This document shows, in pieces, positions 38,076-48,635 of a DNA stretch of 64,000 bases (position 1 is the stretch's first letter; the number at the start of each line of letters is the position of its first letter). The notes beneath the pieces are model-generated. The model was not told the DNA's origin. It searched no databases and worked only from the letters and a program-made list of their open reading frames with translations. The stretch is from assembly GCA_943914405.1 (NCBI GenBank), contig CALUBX010000002.1, forward strand, positions 5,467 through 69,466, read 5' to 3'. Both the position numbers and the translations under genes were made by a program. The DNA comes from an uncultured Hyphomicrobiales bacterium. GTDB lineage: Bacteria > Pseudomonadota > Alphaproteobacteria > Rhizobiales > Rhizobiaceae.

Positions 38076-39188
38076 TCAGGCGTCCAGATTGCCCTTGAAG
38101 GCGTCGAGGATAGCCTCGCCCATTTCGGCCGTGCCGACCTGGCGGCAACCCTCTGCCATGATGTCGCCAGTGCGAATGCCCTGATCGAGCACGTTGGCGA
38201 TCGCCTTTTCGAGATTGTCTGCTTCCTTGACCATGTTGAAGGAGTAGCGCAGGCACATGGCGAAGGAAGCGATCATTGCGATGGGATTGGCAATGCCCTT
38301 GCCGGCAATATCCGGCGCGGAGCCGTGAACGGGCTCATAAAGTGCCTTGCGCTTGCCTGTCTTAGGATCGGGAGCGCCGAGCGAGGCCGACGGCAGCATG
38401 CCGAGCGAACCGGTCAGCATGGCGGCAACATCCGAAAGCATATCGCCAAAAAGGTTGTCGGTGACGATCACGTCGAACTGCTTCGGCTGGCGAACCAGCT
38501 GCATGCCGCCGGCATCGGCCAGCATGTGCTCGAGCTTCACGTCGGAATAGGACCGCTTGTGGGTTTCGGTGACGACCTGGTTCCACAGAACGCCGGACTT
38601 CATCACGTTGCGCTTTTCCATGGAGCAGACGGCGTTCTTGCGGGTGCGCGCCATCTCGAAGGCGACGGAGGAAATGCGCTCGATCTCGTAGGTGTCGTAG
38701 ACCTGCGTGTCGATGGCGCGCTTCTGGCCGTTGCCGAGATCGGTAATCGTCTTCGGCTCGCCGAAATAGACACCGCCGGTCAGCTCGCGGATAATCAGGA
38801 TGTCGAGACCTTCGACCAGTTCCGGCTTCAGCGACGACGCGGAGGCGAGGGCGGGGTAGCAGATGGCCGGGCGCAGGTTGGCGAACAATTCCATGTCCTT
38901 GCGTAGGCGAAGCAGGCCGGCCTCGGGGCGAACCTCGTAGGGCACGTCATCCCATTTTGGGCCGCCAACGGCGCCAAACAAAACCGCATCGGCCGCCATG
39001 GCCTTGGCCATGTCTTCTTCGGAGATGGCCGCGCCATGGGCGTCATAGGCGCAGCCGCCCACCAATCCCTCGTCCAGAACGAAATCCGTTCCCATGCCCT
39101 CATTCATGTGGGCGATGATCTTGCGGACTTCGCCCATCGCTTCCGGGCCGATGCCGTCACCGGGGAGAAGGAAAAGAGTTTTGGCCAT
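38076..39188 (-). CDS. leuB: 3-Isopropylmalate dehydrogenase
   Basis: LeuB oxidatively decarboxylates 3-isopropylmalate in leucine synthesis. The 370-residue product begins with the family strand [12 protein letters not shown], carries [12 protein letters not shown] near residue 140, and has the isocitrate/isopropylmalate dehydrogenase signature [19 protein letters not shown] near 245-263. AAGGA precedes the ATG. It is the last gene of a leuD-ridA-leuB minus-strand set. leuC and leuA are not in the window. Confidence 0.97.
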   Translation of the reverse strand: MAKTLFLLPGDGIGPEAMGEVRKIIAHMNEGMGTDFVLDEGLVGGCAYDAHGAAISEEDMAKAMAADAVLFGAVGGPKWDDVPYEVRPEAGLLRLRKDMELFANLRPAICYPALASASSLKPELVEGLDILIIRELTGGVYFGEPKTITDLGNGQKRAIDTQVYDTYEIERISSVAFEMARTRKNAVCSMEKRNVMKSGVLWNQVVTETHKRSYSDVKLEHMLADAGGMQLVRQPKQFDVIVTDNLFGDMLSDVAAMLTGSLGMLPSASLGAPDPKTGKRKALYEPVHGSAPDIAGKGIANPIAMIASFAMCLRYSFNMVKEADNLEKAIANVLDQGIRTGDIMAEGCRQVGTAEMGEAILDAFKGNLDA

Positions 39189-39293
39189 GGTGTATGCAAT
39201 CCTTGCAGGTTCGGCAGGCTCTGCTCATCGTGCCGTCATCGGGCGCGCATATGGAAGCCGCGCCGGAGCCCAAGGCGGCGAGGCTGGTTATCT

Positions 39294-39683
39294 TCAGCGG
39301 AGACCGGCTCCGATCCGTGCCGTTGCTTCGATCTCGATCTTCATTTCAGGAGTGGTCAGCCCGCATACGACCATGGTGGCCGCCGGCCGGATATCGGCGA
39401 ACGCGGCTCCGACCACGTCAATGACCGCGTCATAGTGAGCCATGTCAGTCAGGTAGTAGCGAACCCTCAGCACATCGCGAAAGCTGCTGCCGGCTTCCCG
39501 GAGCGCCTTTTCGATGGTGGCGAGTGCATTGCGTGTCTGTTCGGCGACATCATCGGGCATCACCATCCTGGCATAATCGTAGCCGGTGGTGCCGGATACA
39601 TAGACCATGTCTCCATCCACCACGGCGCGGGAATAGCCTATTCTGGCTTCGAAAGGGGAGCCGGATGAGATGTGTTGGACCAT
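39294..39683 (-). CDS. RidA-family protein between leuD and leuB
   Basis: A 129-residue YjgF/YER057c/UK114-fold protein. Archetypal RidA hydrolyses reactive enamines formed by PLP enzymes and thereby protects branched-chain aminotransferase. Here the segment corresponding to the catalytic PAR(S/T) reads RPAATMVV, so the key arginine appears replaced by alanine, while the following IEIEATA is conserved. This places it among the non-deaminase Rid subgroups. It lies 16 bases downstream of leuD and about 105 upstream of leuB on the same strand, suggesting a role tied to branched-chain amino-acid flux. Confidence 0.85.
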   Translation of the reverse strand: MVQHISSGSPFEARIGYSRAVVDGDMVYVSGTTGYDYARMVMPDDVAEQTRNALATIEKALREAGSSFRDVLRVRYYLTDMAHYDAVIDVVGAAFADIRPAATMVVCGLTTPEMKIEIEATARIGAGLR

Positions 39684-39699
39684 GGCCCCGCCTCAACCC

Positions 39700-40305
39700 T
39701 CAGAGCCAGGGGCGATCGGCCCGGTTCTTGTTCTCGAAGCTGCTGATGGCGGCATCGCTCTTCATGGTCGAGGCGATGTCGTCCAGACCTTCGAGGAGAA
39801 TGTGGCGCCGGCCTGCATCGATGTCGAAATGGATGGAGCCGCCATCCGGTCCGGTGATCTCCTGGGCTTCCAGATCGACAGAGAGAATGGCGTTGGAGCC
39901 GCGCGAGGCGTCGTCCAGCAGCTTCTCCAGATCTTCAGGGCTGACGACGATCGGCAGAATGCCATTCTTGAAACAGTTGTTGTAGAAGATGTCGGCAAAG
40001 CTCGTGGAAATGACGCAGCGGATGCCGAAGTCGAGAAGAGCCCAGGGCGCATGCTCGCGCGACGAGCCGCAGCCGAAATTATCGCCCGCCACCAGAATCT
40101 TGGCGTCGCGATAGGCAGGTTTGTTAAGAACAAAATCAGGATTTTCCGAGCCGTCTTCGCGATAACGAGCTTCGGCAAACAACCCCTTGCCAAGGCCGGT
40201 ACGCTTGATGGTCTTGAGGTAATCCTTCGGGATGATCATGTCCGTGTCGATATTGACGACCGGAAGCGGCGCAGCGACGCCGGTGAGTTTCGTGAATTTT
40301 TCCAT
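39700..40305 (-). CDS. leuD: 3-Isopropylmalate dehydratase small subunit
   Basis: LeuD is the swivelling small subunit of the isomerase that converts 2- to 3-isopropylmalate, with the iron-sulfur subunit LeuC encoded elsewhere. The ATG at 40305, after a GGAGG site, gives 201 residues, the usual length. The frame is open upstream but without family character. Motifs are [17 protein letters not shown] near residues 16-32 and [17 protein letters not shown] near 70-86. It is the first gene of the leuD-ridA-leuB group. Confidence 0.96.
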   Translation of the reverse strand: MEKFTKLTGVAAPLPVVNIDTDMIIPKDYLKTIKRTGLGKGLFAEARYREDGSENPDFVLNKPAYRDAKILVAGDNFGCGSSREHAPWALLDFGIRCVISTSFADIFYNNCFKNGILPIVVSPEDLEKLLDDASRGSNAILSVDLEAQEITGPDGGSIHFDIDAGRRHILLEGLDDIASTMKSDAAISSFENKNRADRPWL

Positions 40306-40436
40306 GATCTGCCTCCGCAGGACTTCGTTGCGGAAGCTGCAATAAAGCAAAATCACCCGGATTTGAAGGGCAGTTTGCGTTTAACCGGTACGCTCGACGC
40401 CTATAAGCCAGGCGCTTTTCGCGCCAGCGCCTTCGA

Positions 40437-40670
40437 TCAAAGATCGATGATGGTACCGCGTCCGTCGTTCCAGACACGCATTTCGCGCTGGTTGGCTTTG
40501 GCTCGAGCCTTGACTGGCGCCGGCTTCACTTGGGCGGAGAGTCCGCGGGCGATGGAAAGAACTGCCAGGATGCCGGCGAAGGCAACAGTCAACGATGCCG
40601 TGAGCAGAGCTGCGACGGCAAGCACGGCTATGGCCGAGACGATGACGAAAAATGCGCGAACGTTTTGCAT
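40437..40670 (-). CDS. Small hypothetical membrane protein
   Basis: A 77-residue protein not matching any family I recognise. Two hydrophobic stretches (about residues 5-21 and 25-42) are followed by a basic, Ala/Lys/Arg-rich segment and a C-terminal NDGRGTIIDL. The ATG at 40670 has AAAGG at 7-base spacing, and an in-frame ATG at 40676 lies too close to that site. It sits 131 bases upstream of leuD on the same strand. Hypothetical, but its ribosome site and composition suggest a real gene. Confidence 0.6.
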   Translation of the reverse strand: MQNVRAFFVIVSAIAVLAVAALLTASLTVAFAGILAVLSIARGLSAQVKPAPVKARAKANQREMRVWNDGRGTIIDL

Positions 40671-40778
40671 GTTCATACCTTTCTTCACCCGGGAATGTGG
40701 GCCGTGAAGCCTCCTCTTGCAAGGGGGCTTTCCCCGTAAGCTCTTGTCGCCGGCAGAAAAGATTGTCACAAATCCGCG

Positions 40779-41684
40779 ATGAACTCGTTGACCGATATCA
40801 AGTTTATGCCGGATTCTCTCCGCCGTTCCGTTCTTAGTGTACCGTCAATTAACAGCCGAGCGCTTGAAAAGCTCCCGACGCTCTCCTGCGATGCGGTGAT
40901 CTTCGATTTGGAGGATTCGGTCGCTCCCGAAAAGAAGGCGGAAGCGCGCGGCCATCTGCGCCGGCTTTTTATGGAGAAAGGCTCCCCTTCTTTCGAACGG
41001 ATCATCCGCATCAACCCGTTTTCCTCCCCTTTTAGGCGGGAGGACATGGACCTGGTGGTGGAACTTCAGCCGGATGCCGTTCTTCTTCCGAAGGTTGAAC
41101 ATGTTTCCGATATCGAGGCGGCTGCCGATTATATCACCCAAGCCGGCATGGTCAGGGAGCCTTCCATGTGGGCCATGATCGAAACGCCCAAAGGCGTGCT
41201 CAATGCGCCGATGATCGCGCAGGCGGACGAGCGGCTCTCCTGCTTTGTGGTCGGGCTCAACGATCTTCGCAAGGATACCGGTGTGCTGCCAGACCTCGGC
41301 CGGACCTATCTCGTGCCGTGGCTGATGCAGATCCTGCTTGCCGGCCGCGCCTATGGGATCGACGTCATCGACAGCGTGTTCAACGATTTCAGGAATACCG
41401 AAGCCTTCGAAATGGAGTGCGCACAGGGGCGTTCCATGGGATTTGACGGGAAGATGCTGATCCATCCCGCACAGATCGAGCCTGCCAATCGCCACTTCGG
41501 ACCGGCTGCTGAAGCCTTGCAGGAGGCCGAGGCCATCGTCGCGGCCTTTGCAGAACCCGGGACCGAACACCTCAACGTGATCACCATGAACGGCAAGATG
41601 GTGGAAAGGCTGCATCTGGCAGAGGCGGAAAAGCTTCTTGCCAAGGCCGCGCTTATTGCCAAACGAGAAAGGACATCCTCATGA
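40779..41684 (+). CDS. HpcH/HpaI (CitE-like) CoA ester lyase family protein
   Basis: A 301-residue TIM-barrel enzyme of the citrate lyase beta-subunit/malyl-CoA lyase group. Visible family features are VIFDLEDSVAPEKK near residues 40-53, the metal-binding RINPF, LLPKVE near 107-112 and MIETPKGVLNAP near 131-142. Such lone members cleave malyl-, citramalyl- or related CoA thioesters, and the substrate cannot be told here. The stop overlaps the DUF1737 start by four bases, so the two are coupled. Confidence 0.85.
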   Translation: MNSLTDIKFMPDSLRRSVLSVPSINSRALEKLPTLSCDAVIFDLEDSVAPEKKAEARGHLRRLFMEKGSPSFERIIRINPFSSPFRREDMDLVVELQPDAVLLPKVEHVSDIEAAADYITQAGMVREPSMWAMIETPKGVLNAPMIAQADERLSCFVVGLNDLRKDTGVLPDLGRTYLVPWLMQILLAGRAYGIDVIDSVFNDFRNTEAFEMECAQGRSMGFDGKMLIHPAQIEPANRHFGPAAEALQEAEAIVAAFAEPGTEHLNVITMNGKMVERLHLAEAEKLLAKAALIAKRERTSS

Positions 41685-41887
41685 AAGTCTATCGCTTCCT
41701 CACCGGACCGGACGATTCAAGCTTCTGCCACCGGGTGACGGATGCGCTGAACAAGGGCTGGGAATTGCACGGGGCCCCCAGCCTTTCTTTCAACCAGGCG
41801 GAAAACAAGATGTATTGCGGACAGGCCGTCACGAAGACGGTGCATGGCAAGGACTACGATCCGAACATGAAGCTCGGAGAACAATAA
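41681..41887 (+). CDS. DUF1737 protein
   Basis: A 68-residue protein consisting of one DUF1737 domain (VYRFLTGPDDSSFCHRVTDALNKGWELHG). It contains two cysteines and many aromatic residues. Its function is unknown. It overlaps the CitE-like gene by ATGA, implying joint expression, and it ends 6 bases before the convergent metallopeptidase gene. Confidence 0.83.
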   Translation: MKVYRFLTGPDDSSFCHRVTDALNKGWELHGAPSLSFNQAENKMYCGQAVTKTVHGKDYDPNMKLGEQ

Positions 41888-41893
41888 GCGGTC

Positions 41894-42331
41894 TCAGCGC
41901 TGGGCGGCGTCTTCCGCGCTCGCTTCGATCCGCTCCATGTCGTCGTCGCTCAGCCCGAAATGGTGGCCGATCTCATGGATCAGCACATGCGTGATGATGT
42001 CACCCAGCGTTTCTTCGTTTTCCGCCCAGTAATCCAGGATCGGCCGTCGATAAAGGCGGATGCGGTTCGGCAGTTCGCCCGTTTCCACGGTGAAGCGCTC
42101 GGAAATGCCGCGTCCTTCGAACAGGCCCAGCAGGTCAAAGGGCGTTTCCAACGCCATGTCCTCGAAGACATCGTCATCCGGAAATTCTTCGATCTCGATG
42201 ATCAGGTTTGTCGTGAGCGCGCGAAATTCTTCGGGAAGATGGCCATAGGCGTCGATCGCCAGGGATTCGAAGGCACTGATCGTCGGCGCATGGCGGTCCC
42301 GCCAATCGTCGGTCTGGTCAATACGGGCCAT
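41894..42331 (-). CDS. Zincin-like metallopeptidase family protein (COG3824)
   Basis: A 145-residue minimal metallopeptidase. The C-terminal HEIGHHFGLSDDDMERIE contains HExxHxxG with a following acidic residue as the third ligand. The preceding PNRIRLYRRPILDYW is also typical of this DUF1025-type family. Cytosolic, with no signal peptide. The substrate is unknown. It lies divergent from the SOS mutagenesis cassette but has no evident SOS control of its own. Confidence 0.86.
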   Translation of the reverse strand: MARIDQTDDWRDRHAPTISAFESLAIDAYGHLPEEFRALTTNLIIEIEEFPDDDVFEDMALETPFDLLGLFEGRGISERFTVETGELPNRIRLYRRPILDYWAENEETLGDIITHVLIHEIGHHFGLSDDDMERIEASAEDAAQR

Positions 42332-42467
42332 GGAGTCTCCTTCTGATGAGGATCCATATAGTGCCTGACAAGGATTTTTTCGAGAGAAGAATCATCGGCC
42401 TAAAGGGAGAGGAAAAGATTCCTTTAGAGGGGCTGTTGACTCTTCCGGTGGCCTCTGGAATCCATAA

Positions 42468-42482
42468 GAACATAAAGTGAAC
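42468..42482 (+). promoter_or_regulatory. Alphaproteobacterial SOS (LexA) box upstream of imuA
   Basis: GAAC-ATAAAGT-GAAC is an exact match to the direct-repeat LexA operator of alphaproteobacteria (GAAC-N7-GAAC on this strand; GTTC-N7-GTTC on the other). It ends 21 bases before the imuA ATG and lies just downstream of a TTGACT at 42436-42441, where LexA would block the promoter. Confidence 0.9.
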
Positions 42483-42503
42483 ATATGGAATGGAGCTGAC
42501 GCC

Positions 42504-43442
42504 ATGGCCGATAACGCCACGGCGCAGGAGGCGCTTTTTGCCCTGCGCGAACAGATCGCCAAACTGGAAGGAAAACCCTTACCCGCGCTGGCCGCAGCCA
42601 AGCAAGAGCAGGCTGCAGTGAGCCCGCAGAAGGATGGCACGGCCAGAAAGATCATGCGCCATTCCTTTGGTATCCCAGCTTTCGATACCGCCCTGGATGG
42701 AGGTCTGCCGCTCAACGGGCTTACCGAGATCCGATCGCGCCTGATGGGAGATGCGGGCGCGGCAAGCGGTTTCGTCCTGGCGCTGATCGCGCGGCTGAAG
42801 GAGAGTGCTGCAGCTGGTCTAAGGTTTCTGTGGATCAGCGAAGTGGTTTCCATGCAGGAAGCCGGCCGTCTGCATGCCAATGGGCTGGCGCAGTTCGGGC
42901 TCCAGCCGAATGACGTTCTCTATGCAGCCCCACGCAGGCTGGACGACGCACTCTGGATTGCCGAGGCTGCTATGGGAAGCGCTGCCCTTGGGGCGACTGT
43001 TCTCGAAGTTCGCGGCAACCTCAAGCAGTTCGGCTTGACGGAGAGCCGCAGGCTGAGCCTTCGGGCGAAGGCAGCCGGACGTCCTCTCTTTGTGCTTCGC
43101 CATGCGGGTGAGGAAGAAGCAAGCAGCGCCGTTTTCCGTTTTCTCGCCGAACCGGCGCCGGCTAGCGAGCGGCGCCTTCCGGATGGCTCCATGCTTGGCG
43201 GCAGCATCGGTCATCCGGTTTTCCGACTCACTTTGGAGAAGAGCCGAAACCCGGCTCCGCTCTCCTTTCATCTGGAGTGGAACCCCCGTGACCGTCAATT
43301 TTCCCTCATCCGCCAGCCAGGCGACTCTGTCTCTTTCGGCCAGCCGTCAGCGCATCATGGCGATCGTCTTTCCGCATCTTTCAACAGACAGGATCGCCCG
43401 CCGGCTCTGGGGACTGTCCTGGCGTTTGAAAGAGCGTCCTGA
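42504..43442 (+). CDS. imuA: SOS mutagenesis accessory protein ImuA
   Basis: ImuA is a RecA-like protein of the ImuA-ImuB-DnaE2 translesion complex. The ATG at 42504 gives 312 residues. The earlier frame start at 42477 overlaps the SOS box and is rejected. A degenerate RecA-like core is visible (FGIPAFDTALDGGLPLNGLTEI, VLALIARL, FLWISE) without a canonical P-loop. The C-terminal tail overlaps the imuB frame by as much as 155 bases, so part of it may not be conserved. Confidence 0.9.
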   Translation: MADNATAQEALFALREQIAKLEGKPLPALAAAKQEQAAVSPQKDGTARKIMRHSFGIPAFDTALDGGLPLNGLTEIRSRLMGDAGAASGFVLALIARLKESAAAGLRFLWISEVVSMQEAGRLHANGLAQFGLQPNDVLYAAPRRLDDALWIAEAAMGSAALGATVLEVRGNLKQFGLTESRRLSLRAKAAGRPLFVLRHAGEEEASSAVFRFLAEPAPASERRLPDGSMLGGSIGHPVFRLTLEKSRNPAPLSFHLEWNPRDRQFSLIRQPGDSVSFGQPSAHHGDRLSASFNRQDRPPALGTVLAFERAS

Positions 43443-44904
43443 CCATCCGCCGCTTCTTTGCGCGGGCCGGCGGGATAATACCATGCGGCTGACGGCGCTG
43501 GACGAGATGTCGGAACGGCTGGGGCTGAAGCGCGGGCAGGGGCTTGCCGAGGCAAGGGCGATGTTCCCCAAACTGGATCTTCATGACGATGACGACGCGG
43601 CCGATCGGGCGCTTCTGGAGGGGATTGCCGACTGGTGCGACCGCTATACGCCTCTGGTCGCCGTGGATGGCAGCGACGGTCTGCTTTTGGACATCACGGG
43701 CTGTGCTCATCTTTTCGGCGGTGAGGACGCCATGTTGTGCGATATTCTCCGCCGGCTGCTGCAGATGGGGTTCGATGCCCGGGGCGCTATCTCGTCATCG
43801 CCAGGCTTATCCTGGGCAGCCTGCCGGTTCGGAAATGGCGGCGTCATTCCGGATGCCCGCGCCCGGGATGCCCTGGCGCCCCTGCCGGTCACGGCCTTAC
43901 GTCTTCCGGACGCTATTGTTTCCGGCTTGCAGAAAGTCGGACTGAAGAGAATCGGCGACCTGTTCAGTGTGCCGCGTGCGCCCTTGGCTCGCCGTTTCGG
44001 GGCACACCTGCTCATGCGGCTGGACCAAGCGCTTGGAGCCAATGAGGAAGCCATCTCACCGCGACGCCCGGTTGCGATGCTTTCCGTCGAGCGCAGGCTT
44101 GCCGAGCCCGTTCAGGAGGAGGAGCAGATCCTCCATCTGACCGGCCAGATTGCCGTGTCCGTGAAATCCGGGCTGGAATCGCGTGGTGCAGGAGGGCGGC
44201 TGTTCGAGCTGGTACTGTTTCGTGTCGACGGGCGGGTGTTCCGGCTTCAGGCCGGGACGTCACAGCCTCTGCGCGACCCAAATCGGATCGCGCTTTTGTT
44301 TTCCGAGCGGCTCACCGCCGTGCAGGACGATCTGGATGCAGGCTATGGCTTCGAGCTCCTCCGGCTCAACGTCCTGCAGCATGACGTCCTGCAAAACGTG
44401 CAGGACGATTTTGCCGGAAGACGGCAGGAGGAAATACTGCTCGCCGATTTCATCGACCGCGTTTCGGCCCGCTTGGGGCCCGACTGTCTTCTAACGGCCC
44501 AGACTAGGCAGAGCCATGTGCCGGAGCATGCAGAAATCTTCCTGCCGGCCATGGTTCTATCGCCCAAGCCGGCAGAGGTGGAAGGCGGAGCTCCTTTCAA
44601 GCCGGTGACGCTGCGGCCTCTGCGGCTGTTTCGCTATCCCGAGCCCATGGAGGCCTTTGCGGCCGCTGTTCCCGACGGGCCGCCCCAGCGATTCCGCTGG
44701 CGCAAGGTGACGCACGAGGTCGTCCGCGCGGAAGGTCCCGAGCGCATTTCCCCGGAGTGGTGGTTCGACGCGCCGGAGGAGGACGAGCGGGATTATTTCC
44801 GCCTGGAAAGCGAGATGGGGCGACGCTTCTGGGTTTTCCGCAACGGTCGTTACGACGGCGTGGACATTCGTCCCGTGTGGCGCGTCCATGGAATTTTTGC
44901 ATGA
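43288..44904 (+). CDS. imuB: Y-family polymerase-like protein ImuB
   Basis: ImuB is the catalytically inactive Y-family homolog that bridges ImuA, DnaE2 and the beta clamp. From GTG 43288 (GGAG 10 bases upstream) it has 538 residues. The alternative ATG 43355 would give 516. [20 protein letters not shown] opens the polymerase fold, and the place of the catalytic Asp-Glu pair reads [12 protein letters not shown], without the glutamate, as expected for ImuB. The stop overlaps the dnaE2 start by ATGA. Confidence 0.92.
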   Translation: MTVNFPSSASQATLSLSASRQRIMAIVFPHLSTDRIARRLWGLSWRLKERPDHPPLLCAGRRDNTMRLTALDEMSERLGLKRGQGLAEARAMFPKLDLHDDDDAADRALLEGIADWCDRYTPLVAVDGSDGLLLDITGCAHLFGGEDAMLCDILRRLLQMGFDARGAISSSPGLSWAACRFGNGGVIPDARARDALAPLPVTALRLPDAIVSGLQKVGLKRIGDLFSVPRAPLARRFGAHLLMRLDQALGANEEAISPRRPVAMLSVERRLAEPVQEEEQILHLTGQIAVSVKSGLESRGAGGRLFELVLFRVDGRVFRLQAGTSQPLRDPNRIALLFSERLTAVQDDLDAGYGFELLRLNVLQHDVLQNVQDDFAGRRQEEILLADFIDRVSARLGPDCLLTAQTRQSHVPEHAEIFLPAMVLSPKPAEVEGGAPFKPVTLRPLRLFRYPEPMEAFAAAVPDGPPQRFRWRKVTHEVVRAEGPERISPEWWFDAPEEDERDYFRLESEMGRRFWVFRNGRYDGVDIRPVWRVHGIFA

Positions 44905-47900
44905 ACCCGATGCCGGCCTATTTCGAGATTGGTGCCAAAACCAATTTCTCCTTCCTGGAAGGGGCCGCCCGTCCCGAGGAAATGGTGTTCACCGCCAGTC
45001 TATTGGGATTGTCCGGGCTCGGTATCGCCGATCGCAACTCCGTGGCCGGGGTCGTGCGGGCCTATAATCAGATGAAGGAGATGGCCGCAGCCTTTGAGCG
45101 CCAGGAGAAGACGGGGAGGCGGGATGGCGAAGAGGTCGCCGCCAATCCCTGTCGTTTCCAGCCGGGAGCGCGTCTCGTTTTTTCCGACGAAACGCCCGAT
45201 GTCCTCGCCTATCCGCGCAATCGCCAAGGCTGGGCCAATCTCTGCCGCCTGCTCAGCCGCGGGAATCTGAGAACGGAAAAAGGGTCCTGCATTTTAGAGG
45301 AATGGGATTTCTTCGAATGGTGCGACGAGATGATGCTTGCCGTGGTGCCGGATTTTGGGCGGGTGGAAGATGAGGACTATCTCACCCGCCTCGACAGGCA
45401 GTTGGGGAAATACCGCGAGCGCTTCCGCAAGAACATCTATCTGGCGCTGGCGCCGACTTATGATGGTCGCGACGCCCTCGTCTTTGCAAGCTTCGCCCAG
45501 CTGGCCCGGCGCCACCGTATGCCGCTGATCGCGACCAACTTGCCCATTTTCAGCCTGCCTGAACGGCGGTCGCTTGCCGATGTGGTCACCGCCATCCGCG
45601 AGCATTTGACCGTGCAGGAGGCGGGTTTCCGTTTGGCGCCGAATGGCGAACGCTTCATCAAGCATGCTGCCGAAATGACCCGGCTCTTCCATGCCTATCC
45701 GCAGGCGGTGGAAAATACGGTCGATTTCTTCGCGCACCTGAAGTTTTCGCTGGAGGAAATCAGCCACAACTATCCGGATGAAAGCGTGCCTGGGGAAACG
45801 GTGACCGAAACGCTGGAGCGGCTCACCTGGGAGGGGGCGAGACGGCGCTATCCCGATGAGATACCGGAGCATGTTTCGAAGCAGATCGACTATGAGCTCG
45901 GCCTCATCAAAAAGATGAAATACGAGCCATATTTCCTGACCGTGCGCCATATCGTTTGGCATGCCCGGTATGTGCTGAAGATCTTGTGCCAAGGCCGTGG
46001 CTCAGCAGCCAACTCCACAGTCTGCTATTGTCTGGAAATCACCGAAGTGGAGCCTTCTCCAAATCTTCTGTTTGCGCGGTTCATTTCCACGGAACGAAAT
46101 GAACCTCCCGACATCGACGTGGATTTCGAGCACGCGCGGCGCGAGGAGGTGATCCAGTATATCTATCAGCACTACGGCTATCGCCATGCAGGCCTGACGG
46201 CTGCGGTGACGAGCTACCGTACCCGCATGGCCGGCCGCGAGGTCGCCAAGGCCTTCGGTCTGTCGGAAGACGTGCAGGCGGCCTTGTCGAGCACGGTGTG
46301 GGGATGGTCGGAGGATGGGCTTTCGGAGCGGGAGGCCAAGGTGGCGGGGCTCGACGTTTCCGACCCACTGACAAAGAAGGTGCTTGCCCATGCAAAGCAG
46401 CTGATCGGCTTTCCGCGCCATCTCACCCAGCATGTCGGCGGCTTTCTGATTACTCGCGATCGACTGGACGAAGTCGTGCCGATCATGAACACGGCTATGC
46501 CCGGCCGCTACATGGTGGAATGGGACAAGGACGATCTCGACACGCTGAAGCTTCTGAAGATCGATGTTCTGGCACTCGGCATGCTGACGGCGCTCAAGAA
46601 GGCTTTCGAGCTCATGGAGGCGCATTACGGCCAGCGGGAGACACTGGCGAGCCTCAGGGAAAAGAACAAGGATCAGAATGTCTACGACATGATCTGCAGG
46701 GCAGATACGGTTGGAGTGTTCCAGATCGAAAGCCGCGCTCAGATGAGCATGCTGCCCCGGCTGAAACCCAGGGAGTTCTACGATCTGGTGATAGAGGTGG
46801 CGATCGTGCGCCCGGGACCGATCCAGGGCGACATGGTCCATCCCTATCTAAAGCGCCGGGAGCTTCGGAATGCAGGCAAAACGATCCAATACGAGAAACC
46901 GGAATTGGAGGCGGTGCTGAAGCGGACGCTGGGTGTGCCTCTTTTCCAGGAGCAGGCCATGCAGATCGCTATTACCGCAGCCGGCTTTGCTCCTGAAAAA
47001 GCCGATTGGCTGCGCCGCTCCATGGCGACATTCAAGCGTTCCGGTCGTGTGGAAGAGTTCAAGCGCGACTTCCTCGAGGGCATGCGCAAGAACGGTTATA
47101 CCGAGCAATTTGCCCAGCAGTGCTTCAGCCAGATCGAGGGTTTCGCCGAATATGGCTTCCCGGAAAGCCATGCGGCCTCGTTTGGGCTCCTCGTCTATGC
47201 CTCGTCATGGATCAAGGCTTATTATCCAGACGTGTTCTGCGCGGCTCTCCTCAATTCCCAACCCATGGGGTTTTATGCGCCTGCCCAACTAATCCGGGAT
47301 GCGCGCGAGCATGGGGTGACGATCCTTCCGGTCGATATCAATCTGTCCAATTGGGATTGCACTCTTGAAGAAATGCCCTTCCGCCCCGAGACCATCGACC
47401 GCCGGCATGCTTCCATGCGTAGCGTGATTGAAACGCGCCACGCGGTACGTCTGGGATTCCGGCAGATCAAGGGTCTTTCGGAGGATGATATCCGGGACAA
47501 GCTCATCGAGCGGCGCGGAGCCGGATATGGATCCGTCCACGAGCTCCGGCAGAGATCCGGCCTCGATCGGTCCGATCTGGAAAGGCTGGCAGATGCAGAC
47601 GGATTCGGAAGCATGGGGCTTTCACGCCGGGACGCGCTCTGGGTGGTTCGCGGTCTCGATGCCAAGGCAGCTGGGGCGAAAGGTTCGGCGCCCACTCTTT
47701 TCGATCAGGCCGGGGACATCGACCTGCGGCCCGAGGCCAAGACGACGCTTCCCGCCATGCTTCCCGGGGAGGAGGTGATCGAAGATTACCGCTATCTCTC
47801 GCTCTCGCTCAAAGGCCATCCCGTGTCCTTCCTGCGCCCTGAATTCTCTGCCATGGGCATCACCCGCAGCGTGGATCTTCTTTCCATACCCAACGGGAAA

Positions 47901-48338
47901 AGGGTGACGATCGGCGGTCTCGTCCTGGTGCGGCAGCGACCGGGTTCAGCGCAAGGGGTTATCTTCATGACGCTGGAGGATGAAGCGGGCGTGGCCAACG
48001 CTATTGTGTGGCCGAAGATCTTCGAGCGTTACCGGCCAGTCGTGATGGGCGCCCGCCTTGTCAGGATCCGCGGGCGGCTGCAGAGCCAGAGCGGAGTCAT
48101 CCATACGGTCGTCGAGCATATCGAAGACATCACCCCGATGCTGGGCTTGCTGCAGAAGGAGGCGCGGCGGTTTGCTGCGTCGCCGCGGTCGGACGAGGCG
48201 CTGCAGGGTGGAGCCGGCTCCTGGCGCGTGGAGCGAAAGCGCCAGAAGCCGATGGTGAGGTCAGCGGAGCTTTTCGATTCTCCGGACGACACACCAGAGC
48301 CGGGCGAGGTCATGCCGAAAGGTCGCAATTTCCATTAA
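44901..48338 (+). CDS. dnaE2: Error-prone DNA polymerase DnaE2 (ImuC)
   Basis: DnaE2 is the C-family polymerase of SOS-induced mutagenesis. The ATG at 44901, overlapping the imuB stop, gives 1145 residues. The N-terminal PHP domain starts with [16 protein letters not shown]. The palm carries [10 protein letters not shown] near residue 367 and the catalytic acidic motif [14 protein letters not shown] near 404. A C-terminal OB domain ([16 protein letters not shown]) follows. It closes the SOS-box-controlled imuA-imuB-dnaE2 operon. Frame starts upstream within imuB are rejected. Confidence 0.97.
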   Translation: MNPMPAYFEIGAKTNFSFLEGAARPEEMVFTASLLGLSGLGIADRNSVAGVVRAYNQMKEMAAAFERQEKTGRRDGEEVAANPCRFQPGARLVFSDETPDVLAYPRNRQGWANLCRLLSRGNLRTEKGSCILEEWDFFEWCDEMMLAVVPDFGRVEDEDYLTRLDRQLGKYRERFRKNIYLALAPTYDGRDALVFASFAQLARRHRMPLIATNLPIFSLPERRSLADVVTAIREHLTVQEAGFRLAPNGERFIKHAAEMTRLFHAYPQAVENTVDFFAHLKFSLEEISHNYPDESVPGETVTETLERLTWEGARRRYPDEIPEHVSKQIDYELGLIKKMKYEPYFLTVRHIVWHARYVLKILCQGRGSAANSTVCYCLEITEVEPSPNLLFARFISTERNEPPDIDVDFEHARREEVIQYIYQHYGYRHAGLTAAVTSYRTRMAGREVAKAFGLSEDVQAALSSTVWGWSEDGLSEREAKVAGLDVSDPLTKKVLAHAKQLIGFPRHLTQHVGGFLITRDRLDEVVPIMNTAMPGRYMVEWDKDDLDTLKLLKIDVLALGMLTALKKAFELMEAHYGQRETLASLREKNKDQNVYDMICRADTVGVFQIESRAQMSMLPRLKPREFYDLVIEVAIVRPGPIQGDMVHPYLKRRELRNAGKTIQYEKPELEAVLKRTLGVPLFQEQAMQIAITAAGFAPEKADWLRRSMATFKRSGRVEEFKRDFLEGMRKNGYTEQFAQQCFSQIEGFAEYGFPESHAASFGLLVYASSWIKAYYPDVFCAALLNSQPMGFYAPAQLIRDAREHGVTILPVDINLSNWDCTLEEMPFRPETIDRRHASMRSVIETRHAVRLGFRQIKGLSEDDIRDKLIERRGAGYGSVHELRQRSGLDRSDLERLADADGFGSMGLSRRDALWVVRGLDAKAAGAKGSAPTLFDQAGDIDLRPEAKTTLPAMLPGEEVIEDYRYLSLSLKGHPVSFLRPEFSAMGITRSVDLLSIPNGKRVTIGGLVLVRQRPGSAQGVIFMTLEDEAGVANAIVWPKIFERYRPVVMGARLVRIRGRLQSQSGVIHTVVEHIEDITPMLGLLQKEARRFAASPRSDEALQGGAGSWRVERKRQKPMVRSAELFDSPDDTPEPGEVMPKGRNFH

Positions 48339-48635
48339 CCACGAAAGACATGTCTTGCGGCGAAGGTTGCCACGCTCTGTTTATTGAGCAGGCTTCTCAA
48401 CCGCATGCGATTGTCTCAGGCTGTCGGCAGCTTGCCTGTACTCCAGCCGCAGGGACCAGAGCTCCGAGTCCGTTGCTCCCACTATGGCGCGTCGATAGTT
48501 GGCACTCCACGCCACCGCCGCGGCGCAGCCTGCTCATCAAGCCGTGAACCGCTTTTTCCTAATTTTTCTTGACACAAGCGCTCTGCTTTACCAAAAAGAG
48601 GATATCAACGCTCACCTTTCTTGGGCCGATCGAGA
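48339..48635. other. 297-base intergenic region between dnaE2 and bfd
   Basis: No gene is supported. A perfect 12-bp palindrome (AAGACATGTCTT, 48345-48356) follows the dnaE2 stop. A TTGACA at 48569-48574 lies upstream of bfd, with no clear -10 at 16-18 bases. I did not find an Irr/ICE-like or Fur-like box by eye. Confidence 0.5.

Noticed and set aside
48384..48572. Small plus-strand frame between dnaE2 and bfd
   Set aside because: Arg/Ser-rich with no ribosome site or homology. It reads as intergenic noise.
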